Source: Glaciecola nitratireducens FR1064
GTDB taxonomy: Bacteria > Pseudomonadota > Gammaproteobacteria > Enterobacterales > Alteromonadaceae
NCBI RefSeq assembly: GCF_000226565.1
Contig: NC_016041.1
Coordinates: 620,001 to 684,000, forward strand
Reading direction: 5' to 3'
DNA length: 64,000 nucleotides
The translations under genes were made by a program, and so were the position numbers. Shown here piece after piece: positions 19,401 to 28,213 of the stretch; the stretch's first letter is position 1, and each line of letters starts with the position of its first letter. The notes under the pieces are model-generated. The model was not told the origin of the DNA. It was given only the letters and a program-made list of their open reading frames with translations, and ran no database searches.

Positions 19401-19622
19401 ACTATCAACCGTTTCAGGAGAGCCCCCAGGATAACTCGCTGACACTGTAACAATTGGACGATCAACATCTGGAAGTTCTCTGATCTCTAAGTCGTTAATT
19501 GCCGCAAAGCCTGCCAAAATAATAAGCAGGTTCAATACCATCACCAAAACAGGACGGCGTATTGATAGCGAAGGTAGATCGTTTATTTGTACTGAGGTAT
19601 TGATCGAATCACCTTTTTTCAT
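16500..19622 (-). CDS. RND efflux permease, HAE-1 (AcrB/MexB-like) family
   Basis: The 1040-residue inner-membrane permease has the RND layout: TM1 near residues 20-40, a large periplasmic domain, TM2-6 (about 340-500), a second periplasmic domain and TM8-12 (about 860-1020). Proton-relay residues are present: D408 and D409 in GLIVDDAIV and K926 in GLIAKNSILL, equivalent to AcrB D407, D408 and K940. It should export hydrophobic or amphiphilic compounds by proton antiport, with the adaptor encoded just upstream. The ATG overlaps the adaptor stop (ATGA), showing translational coupling. No outer-membrane channel or regulator is adjacent, so a TolC from elsewhere is expected. Substrates are unknown. 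Confidence 0.95.
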   Translation of the reverse strand: MKKGDSINTSVQINDLPSLSIRRPVLVMVLNLLIILAGFAAINDLEIRELPDVDRPIVTVSASYPGGSPETVDSEVTSRLEGAVARVSGVDSINASSEEGSSRIRVEFRPGTNLEDAANEVRESVSRVQRRLPAEVENLAIIKADNDAQAVVSLAISSDTLDMETLTERVEVDLAPLFLSIPGVADVSLNGERQRVMRVSVDPLRLTSFNLSMTEVSAALRLAPFDVPAGSVKSQDQELIVRADATSVSTQDIEQIVISGDTRIGDVASVYFGPADANSLVRLDGKPVVGLGIIRQARSNTIEISDEVLAMVKSLDNRFADLDIVVTSDDAEFIRSSVDEVIVSLGLTILLVIATLWLFLGTFRATLVPALSIPVSLIGALVIMWVLGFSINILTLLALVLGTGLIVDDAIVVSENIQRRRAQGMGSRAAAVLGTREVFFAVVATTAVLAAVFIPIAFLPSTAGRLFREFGGVLAGAVIISSFVALSLVPALTAKLPVKSKNNSLFDRTLGAFGTRVLNGYMSILHKALRFSWLTVLLSLLSAGGAALLYEQIENQLLPSEDRGTIRVFARGPDGAGLNYMNRQAEKIEQILLPYVADDDVESIYTVVGRWDPNIVFITVPLAHWDDRTKSQQDIINEMRPKLGGIPGAPARAFGSNSLNLRGQGGGLEFALTGDTYTRIYESALAFSKLIEERLPELGRPDIGYQPTQPQLRVNIDRRRAEDLGVPFTDISTTLRAAINGDDVTDLNIGDQAVPLILQSTNKTTADPSDLTNLYVKSNNGMLVPLSSLAFISEEGVAAELERHAQRRAIEIELELPDTMTMAEAVSQLREIADENLADGIGLVFLGEALTFEETSNQIAMTYLFAFIIVLLVLAAQFESMNSAIVVMITVPFGIAAAIYALYLTGTSINIYSQIGLVMLIGLIAKNSILLVEFADQLRDQGLAVNDAVVQAASVRLRPIMMTLMSTILGGLPLILSTGAGAEARNSIGWVVFGGLGIAVVFTLFLTPVLYKLIARFTKPRADESKRLETELEAAEQQGA

Positions 19623-20710
19623 GATAACGCCTCTGGCATGTTGATCGCCTCAAGACTCTGCCCTTGCCTCAACTGCTGCACACCCTCCACAACCAAAGCA
19701 GCCTCTGCGTTAAACTTGCCATTGACTAGAATAGTCCCACGCAAGCGTTGCTGTATCTGCACGTCGACTCTATCGGCTTTACCTTCAACCATTTGCCAAA
19801 CATAAGCGCCCGTTGCTCCCCATAGCAAAGCAGCTTCAGGAATAGCGACGTACTCTTGACCTTTAACTGACAGCTTAACTCTGAAGCTCATACCTGGCCG
19901 ATAGATATCGGCAGTGTTATCGAGCAGAGCTCGCACTCTTATGGTGCGATCTTGTTCGTTAATCCTAGAATCAATTTGTGCAATGCTTGCGGGAATGTTT
20001 ATTTCGCGATTTTGCCAAGGTGTTAAGGTGACTTCTGGATTATTGCCTAGGACTGCGACCGCTACTTCGGGTGCTGAAAAGTTGATGTATAGTGATTTTC
20101 TATCATCAATGGTGGTAATGCTGGTCTGTGGAGTAATCCGGTCTCCTACTTCAACGTCGGTGAAGCCAACAATGCCACTAAACGGCGCTTTTACTACGCG
20201 TTCTGAAAGTGCTACCTCAGCTTCTTTTACGGCAATTTCTGCAAACCCAAGCTGGGTGCTCGCAATGTCTACTTGGCTTTGCGCAGCGGCTCCTTTTTTG
20301 CGACTTTCTAATAAGCGATTGTATTCTCTAGTAGCGTCCTTCAACTGAATTTTTCCACGCTCGTGAGCAACGGCTTCGCGCTCGTTGTAAAGCGTTAGCA
20401 GTACCTGGCCTTTTTCCACTTGCTGTCCGGGGATAAAATTGACTGCTGTGACTCTTTCGCTTACAGCGGAGAATAAAATGACGGACTTAACCGCCTCGGC
20501 TGTGCCGACAGCTTCAAGATTAGACTGCTGTGCCTGATAGGCTAGTGGTTGAACCAATACCTGAGTTTTGCTTTCTCCTCTTCCCCCCCAAGACTGAGCC
20601 TGCGCGGTATTTGAAAAAACAAAACCGACTAGTAAAAACGCTAGTGTAATAGGGAGTTGATTGCGGTGAATAAACATAAACAAAATTTCTCGTTGTATTA
20701 GTTGTTTCAT
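19619..20710 (-). CDS. RND efflux periplasmic adaptor (membrane fusion protein)
   Basis: The 363-residue protein has a signal peptide (hydrophobic part about 20-37, ending AQA), a lipoyl-like half motif (VNFIPGQQVEKGQVLLTL), a short alpha-hairpin (about 110-160), the second lipoyl half (VVKAPFSGIVGFTDVEVGD), a beta-barrel and a membrane-proximal domain. It bridges the RND permease and an outer-membrane channel. An internal ATG 11 codons in (first base 20677) is an alternative start giving a more compact signal peptide; neither start has a clear ribosome site. It is the first gene of a two-gene operon overlapping the permease by four bases. Confidence 0.93.
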   Translation of the reverse strand: MKQLIQREILFMFIHRNQLPITLAFLLVGFVFSNTAQAQSWGGRGESKTQVLVQPLAYQAQQSNLEAVGTAEAVKSVILFSAVSERVTAVNFIPGQQVEKGQVLLTLYNEREAVAHERGKIQLKDATREYNRLLESRKKGAAAQSQVDIASTQLGFAEIAVKEAEVALSERVVKAPFSGIVGFTDVEVGDRITPQTSITTIDDRKSLYINFSAPEVAVAVLGNNPEVTLTPWQNREINIPASIAQIDSRINEQDRTIRVRALLDNTADIYRPGMSFRVKLSVKGQEYVAIPEAALLWGATGAYVWQMVEGKADRVDVQIQQRLRGTILVNGKFNAEAALVVEGVQQLRQGQSLEAINMPEALS

Positions 20711-21075
20711 AGACCAAAGTCTACGCTATATGTTCACTTAAAGATCAGGTTTTTTACAATCTAGAATTAGCATTTTCACATTAAATAGAACCTCCTGATA
20801 TTGCAAAGAAAAGGACTCGCCGTTGAGTTTACCACTAATCTAAAATTGGTATCTTATGCTCTTACATCAGTAAAAAAGACGATTGAAAAACTGCCACGCG
20901 TCTATGATGATATTGATTTGCGTCATTAATCCTATCAAAAGTAGGGTTTTATCTTGTTTTTGCATTCTATTTGCTATTAACATGCCCCATACAATCCTTA
21001 TTGTTGATATCAATGAATCGTTGATACAACTGATGCGTGTACAAAAACTAAAAAAGGCAAACAGTAAAACTAGAT
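20711..21075. other. Divergent intergenic region, 365 bases
   Basis: This region separates the RND operon (minus) from the putative copper-uptake pair (plus) and should hold both promoters. A 67-codon frame beginning with TTG at 20883 crosses most of it, but it has no ribosome site and no recognisable protein features. I see no convincing palindromic operator or RNA gene. Confidence 0.5.
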
Positions 21076-21498
21076 ATGCCGCTTAAAACTGCAAATCACT
21101 ACATTTTGAGTACCTTGCTTCTGCTAGCTCTTATTTCTAATCAGGGGCTTGGCATGCTAAATAGTGCGAGTGCTATGTCCGCAATGCAGAACTTTGTAGA
21201 TGATGACACTCTAGCTATTTGCACAGGCACTCGCGTTAAGTGGATATCGGCGGCGATATTTTACCAGTCTGGCGATATTGTTGAAGTTGAAGCACCGGTC
21301 AATACGCCTGATAACTTGCATGAAGTCTCCTGCGTTTTTGGCCAACTAAATGACTCACCGATAGACGATAAATTCACAAGTCTTAAATCCTACGCTACTG
21401 AATTCGTTAATCCCACTGTTCTCAATTCAAAACTGTTGTTTGTAGCAGCAGACTATGTGAATAATTTCCTCGCTAGAGGGCCTCCAGTTTTTCTATAA
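21076..21498 (+). CDS. Small exported DUF2946-like protein, probably copper-related
   Basis: The 140-residue protein has an N-terminal hydrophobic segment (about 9-28) that serves as signal or anchor. A conserved-looking core follows (CTGTRVKWIS..., EAPVNTP, EVSC), and it ends with RGPP. The Cys pair and the RGPP-like end resemble DUF2946 proteins, which often neighbour TonB-dependent copper receptors; I rate the match as moderate. The gene lies 69 bases before an OprC/NosA-like receptor on the same strand, which supports a role in metal uptake. The ATG has no strong ribosome site. An unrelated small secreted protein is the alternative. Confidence 0.6.
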   Translation: MPLKTANHYILSTLLLLALISNQGLGMLNSASAMSAMQNFVDDDTLAICTGTRVKWISAAIFYQSGDIVEVEAPVNTPDNLHEVSCVFGQLNDSPIDDKFTSLKSYATEFVNPTVLNSKLLFVAADYVNNFLARGPPVFL

Positions 21499-21567
21499 GC
21501 GACATTAATACTTAAAATTGATCTGCATAAAGTGGGTCACCTTTTATCGTTTATAGGAAATTATTAC

Positions 21568-23862
21568 ATGACTTCACGTTGTGACTTTAGCCCACTGCAC
21601 TCTGGCAATGCGGGCAACAAAATAAAAAATGGTATAAAACAAAGCGCTAATGTAACAAAGCGTAATTTTATTAAATTTTCTCCAGTAGCAGCGGTGTTGC
21701 TGGCTTTCTCAGTCCCTAGTTATGCACTTTCTGAGGCTTTGCTACCACATCAAGATATCGGTCAGGAACCCACTTCTACATTAAAAAATGAGCAAGAGAG
21801 CATATCAATGCTTGATGCTACTAGCACAAAAGCAATTGAAAGAATTGAAGTTGTTGGTCAAATCAATACCGGTTTAATGGAATCGGAAATCAAATTAGCC
21901 AACACTAGCTCACCTGACCTGCGCTCGCAGTTATCGCAAATTCCAGGTGTCAGTGTTAACGGTAACGGTTTAGTCAGTGGGATTGTGCAGTATAGGGGAT
22001 TATTCGGTGATCGACTCAAGGTTAAAATAGATGGTCTTGAGATTGCGGGGGCAGGACCAAACGCAATGGATAGTCCGTTGTCTCATGCACTGGGTAATAA
22101 TCAAATTGTAACTTTGTATCAAGGGATCGCTCCAGTTTCGGTTGGATACGAGACGCTTGCTGGCGCTATTGAAATAAAAGACGCGCAGCCAATATTGGGT
22201 GCATCGTCTGCATTTGATGCACGCTCCACTTTGTTAGCTAGTTGGTTCAGTAACAACGACGCGAAAATGTTGGGGGCTAACGTTGCTGTGGCAAACAACC
22301 AGAACTACATATCATTTCAAGGCCAGTTTCAGGAAGCTGATAATTACAGCAGTGGAAACGGTGATATTGTTCCTTCCACTTTTTACGAGCGAAGCGGACT
22401 TAAGTTTGCTGCGGCTAGATACACGGATGACTATGAACTCGACTTTTTAGTTGGTAGTCGCAACACCAACGAATCTGGTACGCCGGCTCTTGCAATGGAT
22501 ATCTCATTCGTCGATTCAGTATGGTACAAATTCGGATTGGCAAAAATCATAGGTAGTGATTGGAAAGTCAAAGCTAAAATATTCGGCAATCAAAATGAGC
22601 ATATAATGACTAATTTTGACCTACGATTTACACCGCTGCCAGCAGCTCACAGAAAAAATACAGTGGACAGTGATGCTGTTGGGATGGACCTAAATTTTAT
22701 TCAAACCTCTGTGCAAAACAATTGGAAGTTTGGCGCTAACTACTATTCACAATTTCATGATTCTCGCATTACCAACCCGAACAATATGGCCTTCTTCATT
22801 CAGAATTTTACTAATGTGCAGCGTGAAGTTGGCAGCGTGTATATTGAATATGATATCGCGGCAAACCCCTTTAAATCCATAAATAAGAACAATAATGTGC
22901 ATTGGCAGTTAGGCGGGCGAGTCACTCATGTTGCTTACGATGCTGATGAAGTGGGTTCTAATATGACAATGATGAATCCTAATGTTGCCGCACTAGCAAA
23001 CGGCTTCAATGACTCAGAAAAAGCGTTGGATTTCGACTTAGTTGATGCGGTAATTAAAGCGGAGACCAGGATCAACGACCACTTGCAGGCAACATTATCA
23101 TTTGGGCAAAAAGAAAGAGCGCCCAGCTATCAAGAGCTTTATTCTTGGTTTCCATTAGGGGTGTCTGCGGGTTTAGCAGATGGCCGAAATTATTTAGGTA
23201 ATCTCAATCTAGAAAAAGAGACAGCTGGCCAGATAGATGCGGGTTTACAGTTCCGATACAACAGTCTTACAGTAATGGGAAATATTTTTTATCATCGTAT
23301 TGATAACTATATTATTGGGGTTCCCACAAACAACATAGCGGCGAATATGATCGCTACTATGATGGGGGCACAGCAGCCGCTTCAGTGGGATAATCGCAAA
23401 GCGAAATTGTATGGAGCGGACCTGTATCTCTCCAAAACCATTGGATCTTATTGGCAGGCAACGTTAAGTGCACAATGGGTTGAAGGTGAATTAACTGAAA
23501 GCATTGATGGTCAACGCTATCCTCTATATCGAATTGCACCTTTAAGTGGCAATATCGGATTACACTGGAACAAGGACTCACTCGACGTTTCGCTGTCGGT
23601 TATTATAGCGGATGCGCAAGACGAAGTGTCTTCTTTACAAAATGAAACGACAACGCCTGGTTACGCAGTTTGGAACTTGAACATGCACTATCAGATGACG
23701 CCAGCACTGACGCTAAGCCTAATTGCCGAAAATCTATTGGACAAAGAGTATGCTCAGCATTTAGGAGGAGTAAATAGAGTGGCTGGCAGCGAAATAGCAG
23801 TGGGACAAAAAGTGTCTGAAATCGGTCGAAACATCGGATTGCATGCGGAGTATGCTTTTTAG
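21568..23862 (+). CDS. OprC/NosA-like TonB-dependent receptor, probably for copper
   Basis: The protein has 764 residues from the ATG at 21568, preferred over a GTG at 21532 because AGGAAA precedes it. A long n-region leads to the signal sequence (hydrophobic about 38-52, ending SYA). The plug covers about 90-215 and the barrel follows, ending HAEYAF. OprC binds copper through CxxxM in the plug and HxM in the barrel. Here the plug has GPNAMD with M167, and the barrel has EHIM with H345 and M347, at almost the same distance (178 versus 176 residues). The Cys position is Gly163. Copper uptake is therefore likely, but by a three-ligand site. A bidirectional terminator follows. Confidence 0.82.
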   Translation: MTSRCDFSPLHSGNAGNKIKNGIKQSANVTKRNFIKFSPVAAVLLAFSVPSYALSEALLPHQDIGQEPTSTLKNEQESISMLDATSTKAIERIEVVGQINTGLMESEIKLANTSSPDLRSQLSQIPGVSVNGNGLVSGIVQYRGLFGDRLKVKIDGLEIAGAGPNAMDSPLSHALGNNQIVTLYQGIAPVSVGYETLAGAIEIKDAQPILGASSAFDARSTLLASWFSNNDAKMLGANVAVANNQNYISFQGQFQEADNYSSGNGDIVPSTFYERSGLKFAAARYTDDYELDFLVGSRNTNESGTPALAMDISFVDSVWYKFGLAKIIGSDWKVKAKIFGNQNEHIMTNFDLRFTPLPAAHRKNTVDSDAVGMDLNFIQTSVQNNWKFGANYYSQFHDSRITNPNNMAFFIQNFTNVQREVGSVYIEYDIAANPFKSINKNNNVHWQLGGRVTHVAYDADEVGSNMTMMNPNVAALANGFNDSEKALDFDLVDAVIKAETRINDHLQATLSFGQKERAPSYQELYSWFPLGVSAGLADGRNYLGNLNLEKETAGQIDAGLQFRYNSLTVMGNIFYHRIDNYIIGVPTNNIAANMIATMMGAQQPLQWDNRKAKLYGADLYLSKTIGSYWQATLSAQWVEGELTESIDGQRYPLYRIAPLSGNIGLHWNKDSLDVSLSVIIADAQDEVSSLQNETTTPGYAVWNLNMHYQMTPALTLSLIAENLLDKEYAQHLGGVNRVAGSEIAVGQKVSEIGRNIGLHAEYAF

Positions 23863-23898
23863 TATCGTAAGAACTTTTCTTAGATGAAAATAAGACAT

Positions 23899-23934
23899 AA
23901 AAAAACCAGCATTATCGCTAATGCTGGTTTTTTT
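23899..23934. terminator. Bidirectional rho-independent terminator
   Basis: CCAGCATTA (23906-23914), loop TCGC and TAATGCTGG (23919-23927) make a perfect 9-bp stem, extended by an A run before and a seven-T run after. It serves the TonB receptor gene on the plus strand and typA on the minus strand. Confidence 0.93.
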
Positions 23935-23952
23935 CATAACATCGAGCTACAA

Positions 23953-25788
23953 CTAACTATTATCTTTCTTAGGACGACCAGCGCGTTTACGCTCGTTTTC
24001 TGTTAATAGTTTCTTACGTATACGGATGCTCACTGGCGTTACTTCTACCAATTCATCGTCATCAATAAATTCTAGTGCTTGTTCAAGTGTGTAAACAATC
24101 GGTGGAACTAATGTTTGTGCTTCATCAGTACCTGATGCACGAACGTTAGTAAGCTGCTTCCCTTTAAGTGCGTTTACCGTTAAGTCGTTTTCACGGCTGT
24201 GAATACCGATAATCATACCTTCGTAAACTTCAACACCGTGACCGATAAACATACGGCCACGTTCTTGTAAGTTAAATATGGCGTTAGTCAGTGCTTTACC
24301 CGTCGCGTTTGCAATCAATACACCATTTTTACGCTCTCCGATGTTGCCACCTTTGTGCGGACCATAATGGTCGAATGTGTGATAAATCAAACCGGAACCT
24401 GAAGTCAGCGTCATAAAGTCAGTTTGGAAACCAATCAAGCCACGGCTTGGAATGATAAAGTCAACGCGTGTGCGGCCTTTACCATCTGGTGTCATGTTAG
24501 TCATTTCACCTTTACGCATACCAAGCTGCTCAATCATAGAACCCTGATGTTGCTCCTCAACGTCAATCGTTAAGGTTTCAAACGGTTCCATTAGCTTGCC
24601 GTTTTCTTCTTTTAAGATAACTTCTGGACGAGAAACTGCTAGCTCATAACCTTCACGGCGCATGTTTTCAATCAAGATACCTAAGTGAAGTTCACCACGA
24701 CCTGAGACGCGGAATTTATCAGGGTCACTCATTTCTTCAACGCGCAAAGCAACGTTGTGAATTAATTCGTTTTGCAAACGCTCAAGGATATTACGTGAGG
24801 TTACGTACTTACCTTCTTTACCAGCGAATGGCGAGGTGTTTACTTGGAATGTCATGATAACCGTAGGCTCATCAACCGACAAAGGTTTCATCGCTTCGAC
24901 TTTGCTAACGTCACAAACTGTATCTGATATCTTTAATTCACCTAGGCCTGTAATGGCAACAATATCACCAGCGGCTGCTGAATCAATATCATGTCTATCC
25001 AAACCTAAGTAACCTAATACTTTACCAATTTTACCGTTACGCTTTTCACCCGCTGCATTAACAATAGTAACCGCTTGATTCAGCTTCACCGTACCGCGCG
25101 TGATACGACCGATGCCGATAACACCAACGTACGAGTTGTAGTCAAGCTGAGAAATTTGCATTTGCAAAGGACCATCTGGATCAGCATCAGGTGCAGCAAC
25201 TTGATCAACAATTGTTTGGAATAACGGCGTCATGTCTTCGCTTGGCTCGTTATAGTCCATAGTCGCCCAGCCATTAATTGCTGACGCATAAACAACTTGG
25301 AAATCCAACTGATCGTCAGTTGCGCCTAAGTTGTCAAAAAGATCGAATACTTGGTCAACAACCCAATCAGGACGAGCGCCTGGCTTGTCGATTTTGTTAA
25401 TAACAACGATTGGCTTAAGGCCTTGCGCGAAAGCTTTTTGTGTTACGAAACGCGTTTGTGGCATTGGGCCTTCTTGCGCGTCTACTAATAGAAGTACAGA
25501 ATCTGCCATTGACATAACACGTTCTACTTCACCACCGAAATCGGCGTGTCCTGGAGTATCTACGATGTTGATACGGTATTCATTCCAGTTAATTGCTGTG
25601 TTTTTAGCAAGAATGGTAATGCCGCGTTCTTTTTCAATGTCGTTCGAATCCATTACGCGCTCTTCGGCTACGCCGCGGCTCGCTAATGTGCCGGATTGTT
25701 GAAGAAGCTTGTCAACGAGGGTGGTTTTACCGTGGTCGACGTGAGCGATAATCGCGATATTGCGAAGATTTGCAATGGATGAAGGCAT
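23953..25788 (-). CDS. typA: Ribosome-associated translational GTPase TypA/BipA
   Basis: The 611-residue protein is full length (E. coli BipA has 607). It has G1 [10 protein letters not shown]3 [12 protein letters not shown]4 [14 protein letters not shown]-like domains II, III and V ([18 protein letters not shown]) and the BipA-specific C-terminal domain. It is a GTPase that binds ribosomes and helps large-subunit assembly and stress adaptation, especially in the cold. GAGAG precedes the ATG. As in enterobacteria it points away from glnA, but here a three-gene cassette separates them. Confidence 0.98.
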   Translation of the reverse strand: MPSSIANLRNIAIIAHVDHGKTTLVDKLLQQSGTLASRGVAEERVMDSNDIEKERGITILAKNTAINWNEYRINIVDTPGHADFGGEVERVMSMADSVLLLVDAQEGPMPQTRFVTQKAFAQGLKPIVVINKIDKPGARPDWVVDQVFDLFDNLGATDDQLDFQVVYASAINGWATMDYNEPSEDMTPLFQTIVDQVAAPDADPDGPLQMQISQLDYNSYVGVIGIGRITRGTVKLNQAVTIVNAAGEKRNGKIGKVLGYLGLDRHDIDSAAAGDIVAITGLGELKISDTVCDVSKVEAMKPLSVDEPTVIMTFQVNTSPFAGKEGKYVTSRNILERLQNELIHNVALRVEEMSDPDKFRVSGRGELHLGILIENMRREGYELAVSRPEVILKEENGKLMEPFETLTIDVEEQHQGSMIEQLGMRKGEMTNMTPDGKGRTRVDFIIPSRGLIGFQTDFMTLTSGSGLIYHTFDHYGPHKGGNIGERKNGVLIANATGKALTNAIFNLQERGRMFIGHGVEVYEGMIIGIHSRENDLTVNALKGKQLTNVRASGTDEAQTLVPPIVYTLEQALEFIDDDELVEVTPVSIRIRKKLLTENERKRAGRPKKDNS

Positions 25789-26118
25789 TTTTTACTCTCA
25801 ATAGATAAATACGAAGGGAAAAAGCCCCTAGGATTGTTGGGCGCGGATTGTACAGATTTATTATTCAATTAGCGACAAAATTTGCCAATTTGTCTGCAAA
25901 AATAGTTAAATACTTGATTATTCACTACTGAATCTAGTTTTTTTATCCCCTCCGTCATTCCTGCGCAGGCAGCAACCTCCTAAACCCACCCGCAAATCAA
26001 AAAATTATTTTGTTTGAATCTGCTGTAAATTATCGAAGTCCTTGCTTTCGCAAGGATGAGAGAGGATGTTTTGGATGGCCCAAAGTGTTTTGTTGATCTG
26101 CTGGGTTCGTAGCTTTAC
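25789..26118. other. Intergenic region, 330 bases, with a palindromic repeat element
   Basis: The region holds the typA promoter side (about 25789-25940) and a MITE-like element (25945-26067, listed separately). The remaining 50 bases lead to the stop of the YceI gene. A 61-codon minus frame covering 25683-25868 overlaps the typA start and looks spurious. Confidence 0.6.
25945..26067. repeat. MITE-like palindromic extragenic element, about 123 bases
   Basis: The ends form imperfect inverted repeats: ATCCCCTCCGTCATTCCTGC at the left and, read on the other strand, ATCCTCTCTCATCCTTGCG at the right. Each end carries its own small hairpin: CCTGCGCAGG (25960-25969) and CCTTGC-TTTC-GCAAGG (26040-26055). 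The GTCATTCCTGCGCAGGCAG core is typical of dispersed extragenic palindromes in gammaproteobacteria. No coding capacity. Dispersal in this genome cannot be tested here. Confidence 0.6.
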
Positions 26119-26730
26119 CTATTTATTTAACAAGAGAGTCATATCAATTTCTTCACTAACCCATTCTGCGGCGGGGTCAGACTCGAACCCAATTTTATAG
26201 GCAAGTCGGTTGATGCTGAAGTTTGCAGATAGCGTTGCACCATTGTCTTTCAAAAGGAATGAAACTGGCTGACTGATACCGCGCAATGTTAAATTTCCAG
26301 TAACATCGTAATCATTTCCTTTCGAAATTATTTGCTCACTTTCGAATAGTCCTTTTGGATGATTCTTAACATCAAACCAGTCACCCTCGGGCAGGGTGCT
26401 GTCATACGTGCTATCACCTGTCTTCGCAGATGCAACGTAAAATGTGGCTGTGATTGTCGGTGAATCTGCAGGAGGCAACACAAGTTCTGCATTCCATTTA
26501 TTAAAAACCCCAGAGAATTTCATGCCGACATGCTCTCCAGCGAAACTCACTGTACTGTCTTTAGCGCTAAAGGTGAGTTTCTGTTGTGCAGCAGCCAATG
26601 GAGCAAACGTTAAGGCAAGCGCTATACATAATGTAGAGTAAAAGGTAAGTAAGTAGTCACATTTAATTTTTTTGTTTGTTTTATAGCTGTTGATCTTTGT
26701 TAGGTTAAGCAATACAAGCGTTTTTAACAT
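26119..26730 (-). CDS. YceI family periplasmic protein (second copy)
   Basis: The protein has 203 residues from the ATG whose complement is 26728-26730. The frame extends to 26796 inside the cytochrome gene, but this ATG has GGGA upstream. The signal sequence lies unusually deep (about 25-48, ending LAAAQ). A YceI lipocalin-like domain follows, with SAKDSTVSFAGEHVGMKFSG, EGDWFDVKNHP and GNLTLRGISQPV. YceI proteins bind isoprenoid-like lipids such as ubiquinone chains in the periplasm. It is the third gene of yceI-cytochrome b561-yceI. The extended n-region may reflect a misjudged start. Confidence 0.85.
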   Translation of the reverse strand: MLKTLVLLNLTKINSYKTNKKIKCDYLLTFYSTLCIALALTFAPLAAAQQKLTFSAKDSTVSFAGEHVGMKFSGVFNKWNAELVLPPADSPTITATFYVASAKTGDSTYDSTLPEGDWFDVKNHPKGLFESEQIISKGNDYDVTGNLTLRGISQPVSFLLKDNGATLSANFSINRLAYKIGFESDPAAEWVSEEIDMTLLLNK

Positions 26731-26771
26731 GTAGTTATTTTCCCAAATATTTGTTGCTGTTGTGAGATTAA

Positions 26772-27350
26772 TTAATCTTTGTGCTTTGACCACCACATTC
26801 GGTTTAATAAATTAAGGCCATGTGCTTTTTTGTGCCATATAACAGCAGCGATGTGACCTATAATCAGCGTAAATAGAACTGCGGCGGTTATCCAGTGTGT
26901 ATTGTTGGCGACGGTTTCAACCGTCTTGTTTCTTGCAATCCCAGGAATATGCGGCCATTTTATCCAGTCTACAAACACAAAGGTTGGCAGTCCAAAAGGG
27001 CTTGCAGAGACCATTACCCAGCCGGATAAAGGCATGATCACCAAAGCCACATAGAGTAATAAATGTCCCGCCTTAGCCTTCTTTTTATTAGCATTTGACA
27101 TAGCGCTTGGAAGACCCGGTGCCTTTGTGAAAATACGTACGCAGATTCGGATAAATAATGCCCAAAGCATGATCACGCCGGCAGCTTTGTGCAGCTGAAA
27201 TAGCTTGTATTGGTCAGCTTTACTGATATCGGCATTGACCATATACAAGCCACTTGCCAGCATAAATACTAAACCAAGCACAACGGTCCAGTGCAAAAGA
27301 ATACTCAGACTATGATAGCGCAATGATTTAGCAGCGGTCGCACTAGTCAT
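26772..27350 (-). CDS. Cytochrome b561 family membrane protein
   Basis: The 192-residue protein has four transmembrane helices and the cytochrome b561 (CybB) pattern. Likely haem-ligand histidines are in LLHW (TM1), QLHKAAG (TM2) and in TM3-4 (AGHLLLY, IGHIAA). It probably passes electrons between quinol and periplasmic partners, such as superoxide or the neighbouring YceI proteins. The start overlaps the end of the preceding yceI by eight bases. The pairing of cytochrome b561 with YceI is frequent in proteobacteria. Confidence 0.93.
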   Translation of the reverse strand: MTSATAAKSLRYHSLSILLHWTVVLGLVFMLASGLYMVNADISKADQYKLFQLHKAAGVIMLWALFIRICVRIFTKAPGLPSAMSNANKKKAKAGHLLLYVALVIMPLSGWVMVSASPFGLPTFVFVDWIKWPHIPGIARNKTVETVANNTHWITAAVLFTLIIGHIAAVIWHKKAHGLNLLNRMWWSKHKD

Positions 27351-27975
27351 CAGTTTTTACAAACTCACCTTCAATCATCACTTCAACTTCATCGCCAATG
27401 TTAGGTGCATATTTTCCCATGCCCCATTCGGTGCGCTTTATTGTTGTTGTGGCAGAAAAGCCCATCGTTGGTTTTCCACTAAAAGGTTGGCGTAACATTG
27501 CGCCGTTAAATTCTACGTCAAGTGAAACAGGTTTAGATACTCCCAGGAAAGTGAGGTCACCGTTCATAACTGCAGTTTTTTCACCCGTCATTTTTATAGA
27601 GGTTGAAATAAAATCGATGCTGGCAAATTTGCCCGCATTAAACCAGCTTTCGTCGGTTGCAAGTGTGTTATCAAAATCTTCTTTCTTTGGATCTGGGTAA
27701 GCCGTTTGAATTGACATAGGGTTGATTTTAGCCGTGACTTTACTCTTGGTTATATCAGACGGGTCATACTCGATTGAAGCATCAAAATCGGCAAAACGAG
27801 CGACATAATTAGACAGGCCTAAATGAGAAACTTTCCAGACAATTGAAGCATGGCTCAGATCAACGACGTATTCGCCTTCTGGCATATCGTTAAAGGGACT
27901 TTTTGCAAAAACCCAAGAGATACAGCCCGCTAAACTAAGAACAATAGTAAATGCTGTAATTTTTAAATAATTCAT
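27343..27975 (-). CDS. YceI family protein (first copy)
   Basis: The 210-residue protein has an N-terminal export signal. It contains both a lipobox-like LAGC (around residue 18) and a type I cleavage option after VFA, so lipoprotein or soluble periplasmic fate is open. The YceI domain has DLSHASIVWKVSHLGLSNYV, NAGKFASIDF and GDLTFLGVSKPV. It is the promoter-proximal gene of the yceI-cytochrome b561-yceI operon. The two YceI copies differ clearly, so the duplication is not recent. Confidence 0.9.
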   Translation of the reverse strand: MNYLKITAFTIVLSLAGCISWVFAKSPFNDMPEGEYVVDLSHASIVWKVSHLGLSNYVARFADFDASIEYDPSDITKSKVTAKINPMSIQTAYPDPKKEDFDNTLATDESWFNAGKFASIDFISTSIKMTGEKTAVMNGDLTFLGVSKPVSLDVEFNGAMLRQPFSGKPTMGFSATTTIKRTEWGMGKYAPNIGDEVEVMIEGEFVKTDD

Positions 27976-28213
27976 TTTGTCATTCCATTTTTTGTGATTA
28001 TTTTACGAAGGTGAGTGCGCATAAGCGACTTCCACCGACCGTCAGACATCTTATGTATACCATTACGCTAATATGGCTTAAAAGTGCTCAAAAGTGTTGT
28101 AACTTTATTTTCTGGCTAAATTTTCAGTCACTTTGATTGTTCAACACTTTTTAGCGGTTGGACGATATTTATTAGTGTTGTTTTGCACCAATAAAAACAT
28201 ATTTATTTGCAGT

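Noticed and set aside
19914-20348. 144-codon plus-strand frame inside the RND adaptor gene
   Set aside because: Antisense to a clear adaptor; no domain or start signal.
20883-21086. 67-codon frame before the DUF2946-like gene
   Set aside because: Starts with TTG, has no ribosome site, overlaps the next start and shows no protein-like features, so left unannotated.
23899-23934. Possible small RNA at the typA junction
   Set aside because: A perfect stem with a T run between convergent genes is fully explained as a bidirectional terminator.
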